Assembly (NCBI RefSeq): GCF_009829085.1
Contig: NZ_WUQY01000020.1
Span: 1 to 64,000, forward strand
Source of the DNA: Sphingobacterium bovisgrunnientis
Lineage (GTDB): Bacteria; Bacteroidota; Bacteroidia; Sphingobacteriales; Sphingobacteriaceae
Reading direction: 5' to 3'
Length of the DNA stretch: 64,000 nucleotides
The first letter of the stretch is position 1. Every line of letters begins with the position of its first letter. Under the pieces are notes generated by a model that saw nothing but the letters and a program-made list of their open reading frames with translations, had not been told where the DNA came from and did not search any database. Positions 9,798-19,933 of the stretch are shown here, piece by piece. The position numbers were made by a program, and so were the translations under genes.

Positions 9798-10881
9798 ATG
9801 ACCAAAGAACAAATACAAGACTTGAGGGATCGCGTGATGTCCCTGAGGAGGCATCTTTGACATCGATGCGAAAAAAGCAGAGATTGAAAAAGACACAGAA
9901 ATAACGCTTCAATCCAATTTTTGGGATTCTCCCAAAGAAGCCGAAAAAGTATTACACGGCATAAAAAACTTAAAAATCTGGACAGAACATTTTGATCAGG
10001 TATCGGCAGCAGTTGACGATGTCGCTGTTATGTATGAATTCTTTCAATCTGGGGATGCAAGTGAAAAAGATGCTGAAGAGCAATATCAACTAGCATTGAG
10101 AGAAGTTGAAGAGCTGGAATTCAAAAATATGCTTAGCGCAGAAGAAGACCAACTGGATGCTATTCTGCAAATCACGGCAGGTGCTGGAGGAACTGAATCT
10201 TGTGATTGGGCCGCAATGTTGATGCGTATGTACATCATGTGGGGCGAAAAACATGGATGCAAAGTCACCGAACAAGATTACCAAGAAGGCGATGTCGCTG
10301 GTATTAAAACAGTAACATTGCAGTTTTCAGGCAACTTTGCATATGGCTATTTGAAAGGCGAAAATGGTGTACATCGTTTGGTTCGTATCTCACCTTTTGA
10401 CTCCAATGCCAAACGCCATACCTCATTTGCGTCCGTATATGTGTATCCATTGGTAGATGACAATATCGAGATTGATATTAAAGATTCGGAAATAGAATTT
10501 GATACTTTCCGTGCTGGAGGTGCTGGTGGACAAAATGTAAATAAAGTGGAAACAGCCGTACGTTTGCACCACAAACCTTCTGGAATTATCATTAAAAACC
10601 AAGAATCACGGTCCCAATTGCAAAACAAGGAGAATGCTTTGCGCTTATTGAAATCACAGTTGTACGAAATCGAAATGCGTAAACGCCAAGAAGCTTCAGC
10701 AGCGATTGAAGGTTCGAAAAAGAAAATTGAATGGGGCTCTCAAATCCGTAATTACGTATTACATCCTTATAAACTGATTAAAGATTTGAGAACAGGAACC
10801 GAAACTTCCAATACACAGGCGGTATTAGACGGTGATTTGGATGAGTTCTTAAAAACTTATTTAATGGAGTTTGGGGGATAG
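9798..10881 (+). CDS. prfB: Peptide chain release factor 2, with programmed +1 frameshift
   Basis: Recognises UGA and UAA stop codons and releases the nascent peptide from the ribosome. The gene is split: 20 codons from ATG 9798 end at an in-frame TGA (9858-9860), and a +1 shift at CTT TGA C leads into the 340-codon second frame, giving 360 residues, the normal RF2 length. The codon-recognition tripeptide SPF is at 198-200 and the hydrolytic GGQ at 243-245. The slippery site is preceded by AGGAGG. A 12-bp-stem terminator follows. The frameshift autoregulates RF2 in many bacteria: low RF2 lets the ribosome pause at UGA and shift. Confidence 0.96.
9846..9861 (+). promoter_or_regulatory. prfB programmed frameshift site
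   Basis: AGGAGG (9846-9851), a three-base spacer CAT, then CTT TGA C (9855-9861). This is the same arrangement as the classical prfB site (SD-like sequence, then CUU UGA C). Reading continues with GAC at 9859. Confidence 0.93.
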
Positions 10882-10892
10882 TATTATTGTTG

Positions 10893-10928
10893 ATGCTTAA
10901 ATACATTATTGTTTTCGTATTTAAGCAT
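10893..10928 (+). terminator. Terminator of prfB
   Basis: A perfect 12-bp stem ATGCTTAAATAC/GTATTTAAGCAT with a 12-base loop, 11 bases beyond the prfB stop. There is no strong T tract. Confidence 0.6.
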
Positions 10929-11287
10929 TAACATTTAGTAACTAACTACAAGTCCATAGTTGAATCGATTATTATCTGAATTGGTATAAATTTCATATTA
11001 TACAATATATTATCTACATATTTTTTAAATTAATTCCATCCAATTAATATCCCCTAAAATTCCACACAACAAAAACAGAGCAAACCCACTACCTATCTGA
11101 CAGTTACATAATTCCAAAATTTCAAAGTCCCTTTCTCTTAATATCACTATATTAATTGAGCATGTTAATATAGTTTATAAAATGGCTAATAAAACATATA
11201 ATTTCCAAATTTTCAACAGCTAGATTTGATTAATTATGTTTGACATAATATTAACAAATTAATACAACAATTATTTAGCTTAACATT
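10929..11287. other. Intergenic region upstream of the GH29 gene, with a promoter-like dyad
   Basis: The only signals I see are at the 3' end. TATGTTTG (11235-11242) is a full match to the TAnnTTTG -7 box and lies inside a perfect 7-bp dyad ATTATGT-TTG-ACATAAT (11233-11249), about 40 bases upstream of the fucosidase ATG. A regulator bound there would block the promoter. The rest is featureless AT-rich DNA. Confidence 0.35.
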
Positions 11288-12817
11288 ATGAAAAAATTGA
11301 CTTTTGCTTTCTGCATATTATTTGGGATGTGGCTCCAATCTTCCGCACAGAACTATGTAAAGCTCAGCCCGAATGACACTGAAGAAGAAATGGTTAGAAA
11401 GGCTGCTTCGGTTAAACCGACCACAAGACAGCTTAACTGGCAGAAGTTAGAAATCACAGGCTTTATACATTTCGGTATAAATACTTTCACAGGTAAAGAA
11501 TGGGGAGATGGAACCGAAAGTCCTAAACTATTCAATCCTACAAAATTAGAAACGGATCAATGGGTAAGAATTGCAAAAGAGTCAGGGATAAAACTTCTAA
11601 TTCTTACGGCAAAACACCATGATGGCTTTTGTTTATGGCCAACGAATACTACTGATTATTCAATAAAGAAGGCGCCATATAAAAATGGAGAAGGCGATAT
11701 TTTAAAAGAATTAGCTGAGTCTTGTAAGAAATACGACGTGAAAATCGGCGTTTACTTATCTCCATGGGATAGAAATGCGAAGTCATATGGCACTGATCAA
11801 TACAACGAAATGTTTCGTAATCAACTCAAAGAAGTTTTAACTAATTATGGGAAGATTGATGAAGTGTGGTTTGATGGAGCAAATGGCGAAGGTCCAAATG
11901 GGAAGAAGCAAGAATATGATTGGGCTTCGTACTACAGTGTAATTCGTGAGCTACAACCGGAGGCCGTGATAGCAGTAATGGGACCAGATGTTCGCTGGGT
12001 GGGAACCGAAACAGGTTATGGCAGAGATACAGAATGGTCAGTTGTTCCTACAAACAATTTGGATCAAAATAAAATCGCCGAAGGTTCCCAGCAACAAATG
12101 AATATTAAGCCGGCCGGGGATATGCGTAGGAAAGATGTGGGTAGTCGCGATGTAATAAGAAAAGCTGAAGGATTAGTGTGGTATCCTGCCGAGACAGATG
12201 TATCAATTAGACCAGGATGGTTCTATCACGAGAATCAAAATTCGAAAGTAAAATCTCCAGAAAAATTGTTGGATATTTATTTCAACTCGGTAGGTAAAAA
12301 TGGGGTATTGCTTTTAAATATTCCGCCAACACGAGAAGGATTGTTTCATTCTATTGACGAAAATAATTTGCTGAATTGGAAGCATCTTAGGGATTCAATT
12401 TTTGAAAATAATTTACTTCAAGCCAAACGAGTAAAGTTGAAAAAGGATAAAAGCAGAATTCTGAAGAAGGATGATGGTGAAAAAATTTGGACTACAAAAC
12501 AGGAAAACGAACAGTTAGTTTTCGAGTATTCTGCCAAAAAGCCATTTAAAACGAACATTATTCAATTAGGTGAATACATTAAATGGGGACAGCGTGTTGA
12601 AAAGTTTGAACTTCAAATTTTGAAAGATCGCCAATGGACAACAGTTGCTACAGGAACAACTATTGGATACAAGCGCATTGTAACATTCCCTGAGCTAACT
12701 ACAAATCAAGTACGAATCATTATAACACAATCACGTATCAAACCTTTTCTCGACAAAATCGGCCTCTATCACTATGAAGGAGTTGATCGTCTAGAAGGTA
12801 ATACAGAAAAAAAATAA
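11288..12817 (+). CDS. Secreted alpha-L-fucosidase, GH29
   Basis: Removes terminal alpha-L-fucose from glycans by a retaining mechanism, probably in the periplasm or at the cell surface. Residues 1-20 are a signal peptide ending QSSAQ. The TIM-barrel signatures of GH29 are clear: HFGINTFTGKEWG at 61-73, LTAKHHDGFCLWP at 106-118 and the nucleophile Asp196 in DEVWFDGANG. Residues from about 400 form a beta-rich domain resembling a discoidin (F5/8C) module, often seen in GH29 enzymes. A terminator separates it from the SusC/SusD pair that follows, but the arrangement suggests a small utilisation locus for a fucosylated glycan. Confidence 0.92.
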   Translation: MKKLTFAFCILFGMWLQSSAQNYVKLSPNDTEEEMVRKAASVKPTTRQLNWQKLEITGFIHFGINTFTGKEWGDGTESPKLFNPTKLETDQWVRIAKESGIKLLILTAKHHDGFCLWPTNTTDYSIKKAPYKNGEGDILKELAESCKKYDVKIGVYLSPWDRNAKSYGTDQYNEMFRNQLKEVLTNYGKIDEVWFDGANGEGPNGKKQEYDWASYYSVIRELQPEAVIAVMGPDVRWVGTETGYGRDTEWSVVPTNNLDQNKIAEGSQQQMNIKPAGDMRRKDVGSRDVIRKAEGLVWYPAETDVSIRPGWFYHENQNSKVKSPEKLLDIYFNSVGKNGVLLLNIPPTREGLFHSIDENNLLNWKHLRDSIFENNLLQAKRVKLKKDKSRILKKDDGEKIWTTKQENEQLVFEYSAKKPFKTNIIQLGEYIKWGQRVEKFELQILKDRQWTTVATGTTIGYKRIVTFPELTTNQVRIIITQSRIKPFLDKIGLYHYEGVDRLEGNTEKK

Positions 12818-12840
12818 CCTATTCAAACAAAACCACGGCC

Positions 12841-12876
12841 ACATATCTGCTCATAGGACTGCATGGGCAGATATGT
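12841..12876 (+). terminator. Terminator of the GH29 gene
   Basis: A perfect 10-bp stem ACATATCTGC/GCAGATATGT with a 16-base loop, then TTCGATTT, 24 bases after the stop. Confidence 0.6.
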
Positions 12877-13024
12877 TTCGATTTAATTAATTAAGAAAAA
12901 CTAAACTACTATTAGAAAGGAGGTATAGGACTGCTATGCGATAAAATATCTATAATCCTATATTAAAATAACGTAGAGTTAACCCTTATCAACTCTATAA
13001 CACATCTATTTAACCAATTAATTT

Positions 13025-16000
13025 ATGATAAAATTTTTAACACCTCCATTCTATGCTGTGAAAAGGAGAAATACCACAGTATTCACAGTCCTTATGACTG
13101 CAGCAGTATCATCTGGTTTTGCAAACACCTTAAACTTAGATAAAGGTATTGTCAAAGAACATACCTTTAAAAATACTGGAATTTACAGCAACCAATTAAA
13201 ATTCAACACTAAACAAACTACTATTCGTGGTAAAGTTGTAGATAAAGATAATAATGCTTTAGCTGGAGTAAATATTTCGGTGGTCGGATCAAAGGAATCC
13301 ACGCTTTCTGCGGCTGATGGATCATTTACTATTAAGGGCAATATTGGAGCAGAATTAATTTTTACATATGTAGGTTTTAATAAAGTTGAATACAAAGTTG
13401 AATCTTTAGAAGACAATACAATCATGCTCACGGAGAACAGTGAAGAGCTGGAAGAAGCTGTAGTTGTCGGTTTTGGGACGCAAAAGAAATCGAGTGTTGT
13501 GAGTTCCATTACAAGTGTCAAAGGTTCAGATTTAAGATTTCCAACAAGAAATTTAACCAACAATTTAGCAGGGCAACTACCTGGTTTAATTGCCATTCAA
13601 CGCTCTGGCGAACCAGGTTATGACAATTCTGAATTCTGGATTCGCGGCGTAAGTTCTTTTTCTGGTGGCACAAGTCCATTAGTATTAGTTGATGGTATAC
13701 CTCGCGCCATGCAAGACATTGAACCTGATGAAATTGATACTTTTACACTTTTGAAGGATGCCGCAGCAACTGCTGTATATGGAGCTGAGGGAGCCAATGG
13801 TGTAATCATCATTACCTCAAAACGTGGTATGAGTCAAAAAACTCAGGTAAACTACAGAGGAGAATATAGCGTGATGAAACCGACTAGATTGCCTGAATTT
13901 TTAAATTCTGCAGACTACATGATGCTCTATAATGAAGCTTTGAAAAACGAAGGTTCTGCAATAATGTTCTCTGAGGAATTAATAGAAAATTACCGCAAGG
14001 GGGAAGATTTGGATTTATATCCAAATACGAATTGGTTAGATCTTATGCTAGACGATAAGACCAACAATATGAGACATACACTAAATTTTAGAGGTGGTGG
14101 CGATATTGCTAAATTCTTTGTATCAGGAGCGTATTTTTCTGAAAGTGGGATTTTTAAACAAAATGAACTTGCGGAATACAATAATAATATCGGACTTAAG
14201 CGATATAATTTACGTTCGAACGTAGACTTACAAGTCACTAAGTCGACTTCATTGTTTGTTGATCTAAGTGGACAATACCTGACAACCAACTATCCTGGTG
14301 TTGGCACTGGTTTGATATTTCAACGAATGACTACAATTCCTTCATACATTATTCCAGCAAGATACTCTGATGGCACCATTCCTGGCCATCCACGTCCGAG
14401 TAACAATCGAATCAACCCATACAATTTATTGATGGAATCGGGCTATGCGAAAGAATGGAGATCAAGTGTACAGTCGAATGTTGGGGTTAAGCAAAATTTA
14501 AACTTCATTACAGAAGGATTAACTGCGCAAGGTAATATTAGTTACGATGCCGTAATGAACTATTACATGACGCGTACCAAAACGCCTAAGCAGTTTTATG
14601 CAACTGGAAGAAACCCTGATGGTTCATTAATCTATCGAGAAGTTGTTGCTGGTAACCCTGATTTTGGTGAACCTTCAGAAACTAACAACGGAAATAAAAA
14701 CATCTATTTAGAAATGTCCTTGAGGTATAACCGAAAATTTCTTGAAAAGCATGATGTGGGAGGAATGCTCTTGACGTACCAAAAGGAATCTCAATTGCAC
14801 AGTGAAGCTTTAGCTTTTCGTAAGCAAGGCTACGTTGGTCGCGTCACTTATGGATTTGATAATCGCTATGCAATAGAAGGTAACTTTGGTTTTACAGGAT
14901 CAGAAACTTTTGCACAAGATTATCGTTTTGGATTTTTCCCAGCAGTAGGAGCATCATGGACTATTAGTAATGAACCATTTTTAAGTGATAATTTTAAATC
15001 GGTAGTAAACAATTTACGTTTACGTGCTTCTTTAGGACGTACTGGTAATGATAATACAGGAGGTGCTAGATTTTTATATAGAGGAACATTTGCGACTGGC
15101 GCAGCTGGCTATCCTTTTGGGATCGGTGGATCAGGCACACTAAATGGTCTAGCAGGACTAATAGAAGGCCGTTTTGAAGCACCTTATCTATCTTGGGAAA
15201 TTGAGGATAAGAAAAATTTAGGTTTAGAAATTGGTTTATGGAATAATAAAATAGATTTACAAGTTGATTATTTTGATAACCATCGTTCAAATATTTTATT
15301 ACAAAGACGTACCGTATCAGCCGTGGCAGGATTTCGTCAAAATCCATGGCAGAATTTCGGAAAAGTTACCAATCAAGGTGTCGATGGAAGTTTAAATATT
15401 AGACAAAAAATTGGCAGTGAATTTATTTTGAGTGCACGCGGTAATGTTACCTATGCCCGTAATAAAATCATCGAATACGATGAAATTCCACAGTTATACC
15501 CATGGATGAACGATACAGGCAATCGCCTAAGAAGTTGGAATTTGTATATAGCGGATGGTTTGTACAAGCATGATGATTTCATTATCACAGATAATAATGG
15601 CGTAAAGACATATCAATTGAAAGAAGGCGTAGTTAGCTCAACACTCAGCTCAAATATCCGCCCAGGAGATATTAAATATAAAGATTTGAATGGTGACGGG
15701 ATCATTAATCAATACGATCAAACGAAGCTTGCTGCCAACCCAAATGTTCCTGAATTAATTTATGGATTTGGTTTATCTGGTGAGTACAAAAGCTTCTATG
15801 CTAATGTATTTTTTCAGGGAGCTGGAAAAGTATCAACAGTTCTTGGCGCTAATACACCTGCGGGATTCTTCCCTTTCCAGTGGGGTGTGGATGAATCAAA
15901 CTTACGCGTACAAGCACTAGACCGCTGGACTGAAGAAAATCCTTCTGATGATGTATTTTATCCAAGATTACACTCTGCAACATTTGCTAACAATTCCGTA

Positions 16001-16246
16001 GCAAGTACATGGTGGTTGAGAGACGCTTCTTTTATTCGATTAAAAAATGTTGAATTAGGATATAGGTTTAAAGAAACAGGATTGTCAAAATATGGCTTAA
16101 AATCAGGTAGAATTTATTTGAACGGAAATAACATTCACGTGTGGGATAACATAAAAATGTGGGATCCTGAATTAGGAAATGCAAATGAAGGCCTTAATTA
16201 TCCAATACCTTCTGCCTATACATTTGGACTTGAATTTAACTTCTAA
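13025..16246 (+). CDS. SusC-like TonB-dependent outer membrane receptor (pair 1)
   Basis: A 1073-residue outer-membrane transporter that imports glycan fragments using TonB energy. An N-terminal signal segment is followed by a carboxypeptidase-D-like regulatory domain (about 67-150, starting IRGKVVDKDNNALAG), then the junction EAVVVGFGTQKKSS and the plug with LLKDAAATAVYGAEGANGV, which carries the SusC signature. The beta-barrel ends in an aromatic residue (GLEFNF). The partner SusD gene starts 10 bases downstream. The upstream fucosidase suggests a fucosylated substrate, but this is inference. No sigma/anti-sigma pair or hybrid sensor is adjacent. Confidence 0.95.
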   Translation: MIKFLTPPFYAVKRRNTTVFTVLMTAAVSSGFANTLNLDKGIVKEHTFKNTGIYSNQLKFNTKQTTIRGKVVDKDNNALAGVNISVVGSKESTLSAADGSFTIKGNIGAELIFTYVGFNKVEYKVESLEDNTIMLTENSEELEEAVVVGFGTQKKSSVVSSITSVKGSDLRFPTRNLTNNLAGQLPGLIAIQRSGEPGYDNSEFWIRGVSSFSGGTSPLVLVDGIPRAMQDIEPDEIDTFTLLKDAAATAVYGAEGANGVIIITSKRGMSQKTQVNYRGEYSVMKPTRLPEFLNSADYMMLYNEALKNEGSAIMFSEELIENYRKGEDLDLYPNTNWLDLMLDDKTNNMRHTLNFRGGGDIAKFFVSGAYFSESGIFKQNELAEYNNNIGLKRYNLRSNVDLQVTKSTSLFVDLSGQYLTTNYPGVGTGLIFQRMTTIPSYIIPARYSDGTIPGHPRPSNNRINPYNLLMESGYAKEWRSSVQSNVGVKQNLNFITEGLTAQGNISYDAVMNYYMTRTKTPKQFYATGRNPDGSLIYREVVAGNPDFGEPSETNNGNKNIYLEMSLRYNRKFLEKHDVGGMLLTYQKESQLHSEALAFRKQGYVGRVTYGFDNRYAIEGNFGFTGSETFAQDYRFGFFPAVGASWTISNEPFLSDNFKSVVNNLRLRASLGRTGNDNTGGARFLYRGTFATGAAGYPFGIGGSGTLNGLAGLIEGRFEAPYLSWEIEDKKNLGLEIGLWNNKIDLQVDYFDNHRSNILLQRRTVSAVAGFRQNPWQNFGKVTNQGVDGSLNIRQKIGSEFILSARGNVTYARNKIIEYDEIPQLYPWMNDTGNRLRSWNLYIADGLYKHDDFIITDNNGVKTYQLKEGVVSSTLSSNIRPGDIKYKDLNGDGIINQYDQTKLAANPNVPELIYGFGLSGEYKSFYANVFFQGAGKVSTVLGANTPAGFFPFQWGVDESNLRVQALDRWTEENPSDDVFYPRLHSATFANNSVASTWWLRDASFIRLKNVELGYRFKETGLSKYGLKSGRIYLNGNNIHVWDNIKMWDPELGNANEGLNYPIPSAYTFGLEFNF

Positions 16247-16256
16247 AAAATAAATT

Positions 16257-18095
16257 ATGAAAAAGATACGTAATACATATAAAATGATGCTTGTTTTAGC
16301 CTCATTAACCTTAACCAACTGTAATAAAGATTTTTTAAACGTCTCAGATGAATTGGCAGGCCAACTGACCATGACCGAAATTTTTGAAAATGCAGGATAT
16401 ACAAGAAATTGGCACCGCAATATATTTACAGGGATTCCAAATAGCTCAGGGATGATTTTAGATGAAGGTCCCTTAACTAATCCATGGACAGGCTCTTCGG
16501 ATGAACTAAAAATGGCGCAAGGAACTTTAAGAACATTGAATTCAAATGGTTTTAACTCCGGTAATGCACCATTTCATAGATGGGGAGGATTGTATACATT
16601 AATTAGACAAGCCAATCTCTTCATAGAAAATGCGAAGGAGATTCCCCAATCAGGAGATACAGATTTTATTGATGCTGTCGAATTAAAAAAGATGAAAGCA
16701 CAAGCAAGATTTTTACGTGCTTATTATCATTATCTATTATTTGAGCAGTATGGACCTGTACCAATTATGGAATCCTCCATTGATCCCTCTTCAAGTGAAA
16801 TTGATTTCGAAAGAAACTCAGTTGATGAAGTTGTAGATTATTTGTACAAAGAATTGACGGAAGTTTCCACAGACTTAGACGAAATAAACACAGATCAGAA
16901 TTATCTGGCGTTGCCAACTAAAGGTGTAGCTTTAGCAGTAAGAGCAAAACTAATGATTTATGCAGCAAGTCCATTGTATAATGGTGGGTATGAAGAAGCA
17001 TTAGCTGTTACAAATCCATCTGGAAAAAAGCTTTTCAGTGCTGCCGATCCTTCAAAATGGAATAAAGCTGAAGTAGCTCTACGAGATTTTATCGCCTTTG
17101 CAGAATCAGGAAAATACGAATTATATAAAGCTTATACCAATGGACAATATGATCCCGACAAATCATTATATGAATTGTTTATGCAGTATAATTCCGAAAT
17201 CATCTGGGCTAACCCTAATCAATCATGGGGTGCAGTAAACGGTGAAGGTGTGGACAGAAGAGCTACACCAAGGTCAGAAAATGCGGGATTTGCAAATATT
17301 GCTGTTACCCAAGAATTGGTTGATGATTTCTTTATGAATGATGGATTATCAATTGAAGAATCACCAAAATACTCAGAAGATGGTTTTTCGGTTGAGGGCG
17401 ATGATGTGACTGGACGTACAGAAGTTGGAACATATAAAATGTGGATCAATAGAGAACCAAGATTTTATCAAACTGTTTTTTATCACGGACGTAAATGGCA
17501 TTTGACAAATAGAGTAGTCAAATTTAACCGTGGCAATGGAAATGACAACACGGCTGCCGATCACCCCTGGTCAGGATACTTATTGTATAAACGAATCTCT
17601 AGAAATGTACATAACCAAGGTTCATTTCCAAAAAGTCAATATAGACCATCAATAATTTTTAGGTTAGCAGAATTTCAATTGCTCTATGCGGAAGCTATGA
17701 ATGAGGTTAATCCATCCAATCCGTTAATTATCGATTATATAGATAAAGTAAGAGAAAGAGCGGGAGTACCCAAATTAAGAGATATTAAGTCTAATATTAT
17801 AGGCAACCAAAATCTACAACGTGAAGCGATTCGTGCAGAGATACGTGTTGAATTAGCTACGGAAGGTCAACGTTACTTTGATGTGAGACGATGGATGATT
17901 GCTGAAAATGAAGTGGGTAAAGGCGGCCAAGGTGGATTATTCTACGGAATGAACATGGGAGCAACGAGCGAAACTGAATTTTTCAAAAGAACATCTTATG
18001 AGAACAGAGCTTTTGCGAGAGAGATGTACCTGTACCCAATACCTTTAGCTGAAATTCAAAAAAGTAAAAAATTAGTTCAGAATCCAGGTTGGTAA
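16257..18095 (+). CDS. SusD/RagB-like glycan-binding lipoprotein (pair 1)
   Basis: A surface lipoprotein that caps the SusC barrel and binds the glycan. The signal peptide ends in a lipobox (LTLTNC, Cys at about 22). The SusD fold is visible as TPR-like helices such as LKKMKAQARFLRAYYHYLLF and the typical C-terminal region RAEIRVELATEGQRYFDVRRW, followed by YPIPLAEIQKSKKLVQNPGW, where the family usually ends. The 612 residues are slightly longer than average. It is in an operon with SusC, and a convergent terminator follows. Confidence 0.95.
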   Translation: MKKIRNTYKMMLVLASLTLTNCNKDFLNVSDELAGQLTMTEIFENAGYTRNWHRNIFTGIPNSSGMILDEGPLTNPWTGSSDELKMAQGTLRTLNSNGFNSGNAPFHRWGGLYTLIRQANLFIENAKEIPQSGDTDFIDAVELKKMKAQARFLRAYYHYLLFEQYGPVPIMESSIDPSSSEIDFERNSVDEVVDYLYKELTEVSTDLDEINTDQNYLALPTKGVALAVRAKLMIYAASPLYNGGYEEALAVTNPSGKKLFSAADPSKWNKAEVALRDFIAFAESGKYELYKAYTNGQYDPDKSLYELFMQYNSEIIWANPNQSWGAVNGEGVDRRATPRSENAGFANIAVTQELVDDFFMNDGLSIEESPKYSEDGFSVEGDDVTGRTEVGTYKMWINREPRFYQTVFYHGRKWHLTNRVVKFNRGNGNDNTAADHPWSGYLLYKRISRNVHNQGSFPKSQYRPSIIFRLAEFQLLYAEAMNEVNPSNPLIIDYIDKVRERAGVPKLRDIKSNIIGNQNLQREAIRAEIRVELATEGQRYFDVRRWMIAENEVGKGGQGGLFYGMNMGATSETEFFKRTSYENRAFAREMYLYPIPLAEIQKSKKLVQNPGW

Positions 18096-18155
18096 TGTTC
18101 TTCCAGTTCTGAAAAAATTAAAATAAAGCATCCAAATCGGCTGCTTAATTTTATT

Positions 18156-18192
18156 AAAAAATGGCGATATCCACAGGATACCGCCATTTTTA
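18156..18192. terminator. Bidirectional terminator between SusD pair 1 and rng
   Basis: A 16-bp stem with one mismatch around ATGGCG/CGCCAT, loop ACA, flanked by A and T runs, lies between the convergent stops. Confidence 0.8.
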
Positions 18193-18207
18193 ATAATTTC
18201 TTTCATC

Positions 18208-19761
18208 TTATAACTTAATTTCTTCATCTTTCTGATTATAGAAATGAAATTCTGTCAAGAAATACGCTGGAATAGATTTTACTTTAATCCATTTACCGTA
18301 CTTGAAGAACCATTTCAATCGACGAGAGACAAGACCAGACGTAATGTAGGCGCCCATATAAGGATGCACACATAGTGTTACTCCTTTTTCGTTTTGTTCC
18401 TCTAGGATAAAACTCAAGTTATTTTCTATATCGTCAAATAATACGACGCTTGATCTTATTTCACCCGTACCATCACAAGCAGGACATTTTTCATTAGTCA
18501 CTACACTCATTTCTGGACGCACACGCTGGCGTGTGATTTGTACCAAGCCAAATTTACTTGGTGGCAAAATAGTATGACGAGCTCTGTCCTCGTTCATACA
18601 TTCTTTCAGGAATGTATACAGATCTTTACGATTCTGCGGCTTGTGCATATCAATGAAATCGATGACCACAATACCACCCATATCGCGTAAACGCAGTTGA
18701 CGAGCAATCTCGCGCGCTGCTTCTTTGTTTACTAAGAGTGCATTATCTTCCTGATTTTCTTTACTTGCAATACGGTTACCACTATTTACGTCTATGACGT
18801 GCAAAGCCTCGGTATGTTCGATAACAAGGTAAGCACCCCCCTGCAAATTCACCGTCTTGCCGAAAGACGCCTTAATCTGTTTTTCAACGCCAAAATGTTC
18901 GAAAATAGGCTCTTTGTGTTTATACAATTTGACTATTTTCTCCAATTCTGGTGAGATCTCCTGTACATATGATTTTACTTCCTCATATATAGAAGAGTCA
19001 TTGACATGAATGTGTGTAAACTCATCTGTCAAAATATCTCGTAGAATGGTAGAAGCTCTATCCATTTCCCCCAAAATCTTTTGTGGAGGCTCTACGTTTT
19101 TAAGGCGTTTGGTAAATAATTCCCATTTCGCGATCAAGTCTAAAAGGTCTTTTTGAAGTTCTTCTACTCCTTTACCTTCCGATACAGTACGAATAATAAC
19201 ACCAAAATTTGCTGGTTTAATACTCTCAACGATCTTTTTAAGACGTGTACGCTCGGCACTAGCTTTGATTTTTTTGGAAATGGAAACCGAACTTGAAAAT
19301 GGCACTAACACAACAAATCGACCTGCTATAGACAGATCCGAACTCAATCGAGGACCTTTTGTTGAGATAGGCTCTTTAGCTATCTGCACCGGTATCATGA
19401 TGTTACGACTTAGTACATCTGATATTTTGCCGGCTTTATCGATATCTTTTTCAAGTTTCAGACTATTCAGCAGATTCTCTTGATAACTGCCATTCTTTAC
19501 TACTCGCGTAAGCTTAAGTAAGGATTGCACCTGAGGTCCCAAATCAAGGTAATGCAAGAAAGCATCTTTGTCGTAGCCTACATCTACGAATGCTGCATTT
19601 AGTCCTGGCATAATCTTTTTGATACGGCCGAGATAGATATCTCCTACCGAAAAATGACTGCCAGCCTGTTCCTTGTTTAGTTCGACAAGCTGCTTATCCT
19701 GTAGTAAAGCAATAGTCACTCCATTCTCAGGAGTCGAATCGATAATTAATTCCTTTACCAA
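18208..19761 (-). CDS. rng: Ribonuclease G/E family endoribonuclease
   Basis: A single-strand-specific endoribonuclease for rRNA processing and mRNA decay. An S1 domain occupies about residues 37-115 (GDIYLGRIKKIMPGLNAAFVD). The DNase-I-like catalytic part has HVIDVNSGNR and VIDFIDMHKPQNRK, holding the magnesium-binding aspartates, and the zinc-link Cys pair is in CPACDGTGE. At 517 residues it lacks the long E. coli RNase E C-terminus, so RNase G is the better name. The start appears to be TTG at 19761: an in-frame TAG lies two codons upstream and the conserved VKELIIDSTPE begins immediately. It follows the small ribosomal gene and its terminator. Confidence 0.93.
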   Translation of the reverse strand: MVKELIIDSTPENGVTIALLQDKQLVELNKEQAGSHFSVGDIYLGRIKKIMPGLNAAFVDVGYDKDAFLHYLDLGPQVQSLLKLTRVVKNGSYQENLLNSLKLEKDIDKAGKISDVLSRNIMIPVQIAKEPISTKGPRLSSDLSIAGRFVVLVPFSSSVSISKKIKASAERTRLKKIVESIKPANFGVIIRTVSEGKGVEELQKDLLDLIAKWELFTKRLKNVEPPQKILGEMDRASTILRDILTDEFTHIHVNDSSIYEEVKSYVQEISPELEKIVKLYKHKEPIFEHFGVEKQIKASFGKTVNLQGGAYLVIEHTEALHVIDVNSGNRIASKENQEDNALLVNKEAAREIARQLRLRDMGGIVVIDFIDMHKPQNRKDLYTFLKECMNEDRARHTILPPSKFGLVQITRQRVRPEMSVVTNEKCPACDGTGEIRSSVVLFDDIENNLSFILEEQNEKGVTLCVHPYMGAYITSGLVSRRLKWFFKYGKWIKVKSIPAYFLTEFHFYNQKDEEIKL

Positions 19762-19844
19762 CAGCTACTCAAATTTTGGGATATTGACGCCTCGCGCTTC
19801 AATATTAACTCCCGTTGTACATAAAAAACTTGTTTAATGAAAAA

Positions 19845-19886
19845 ATACAATCTATGAATATAACCGAAGTTTTTCATAGATTGTAT
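19845..19886 (-). terminator. Terminator downstream of the mS38-like gene
   Basis: A perfect 14-bp stem ATACAATCTATGAA/TTCATAGATTGTAT. On the minus strand it is followed by TTTTTCATT. It separates the HU-TPR-small protein genes from rng. Confidence 0.7.
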
Positions 19887-19933
19887 ATTGTCTTTTTGAG
19901 ATTGAATAAATCTTAGAAGACTACTAACAAGAA

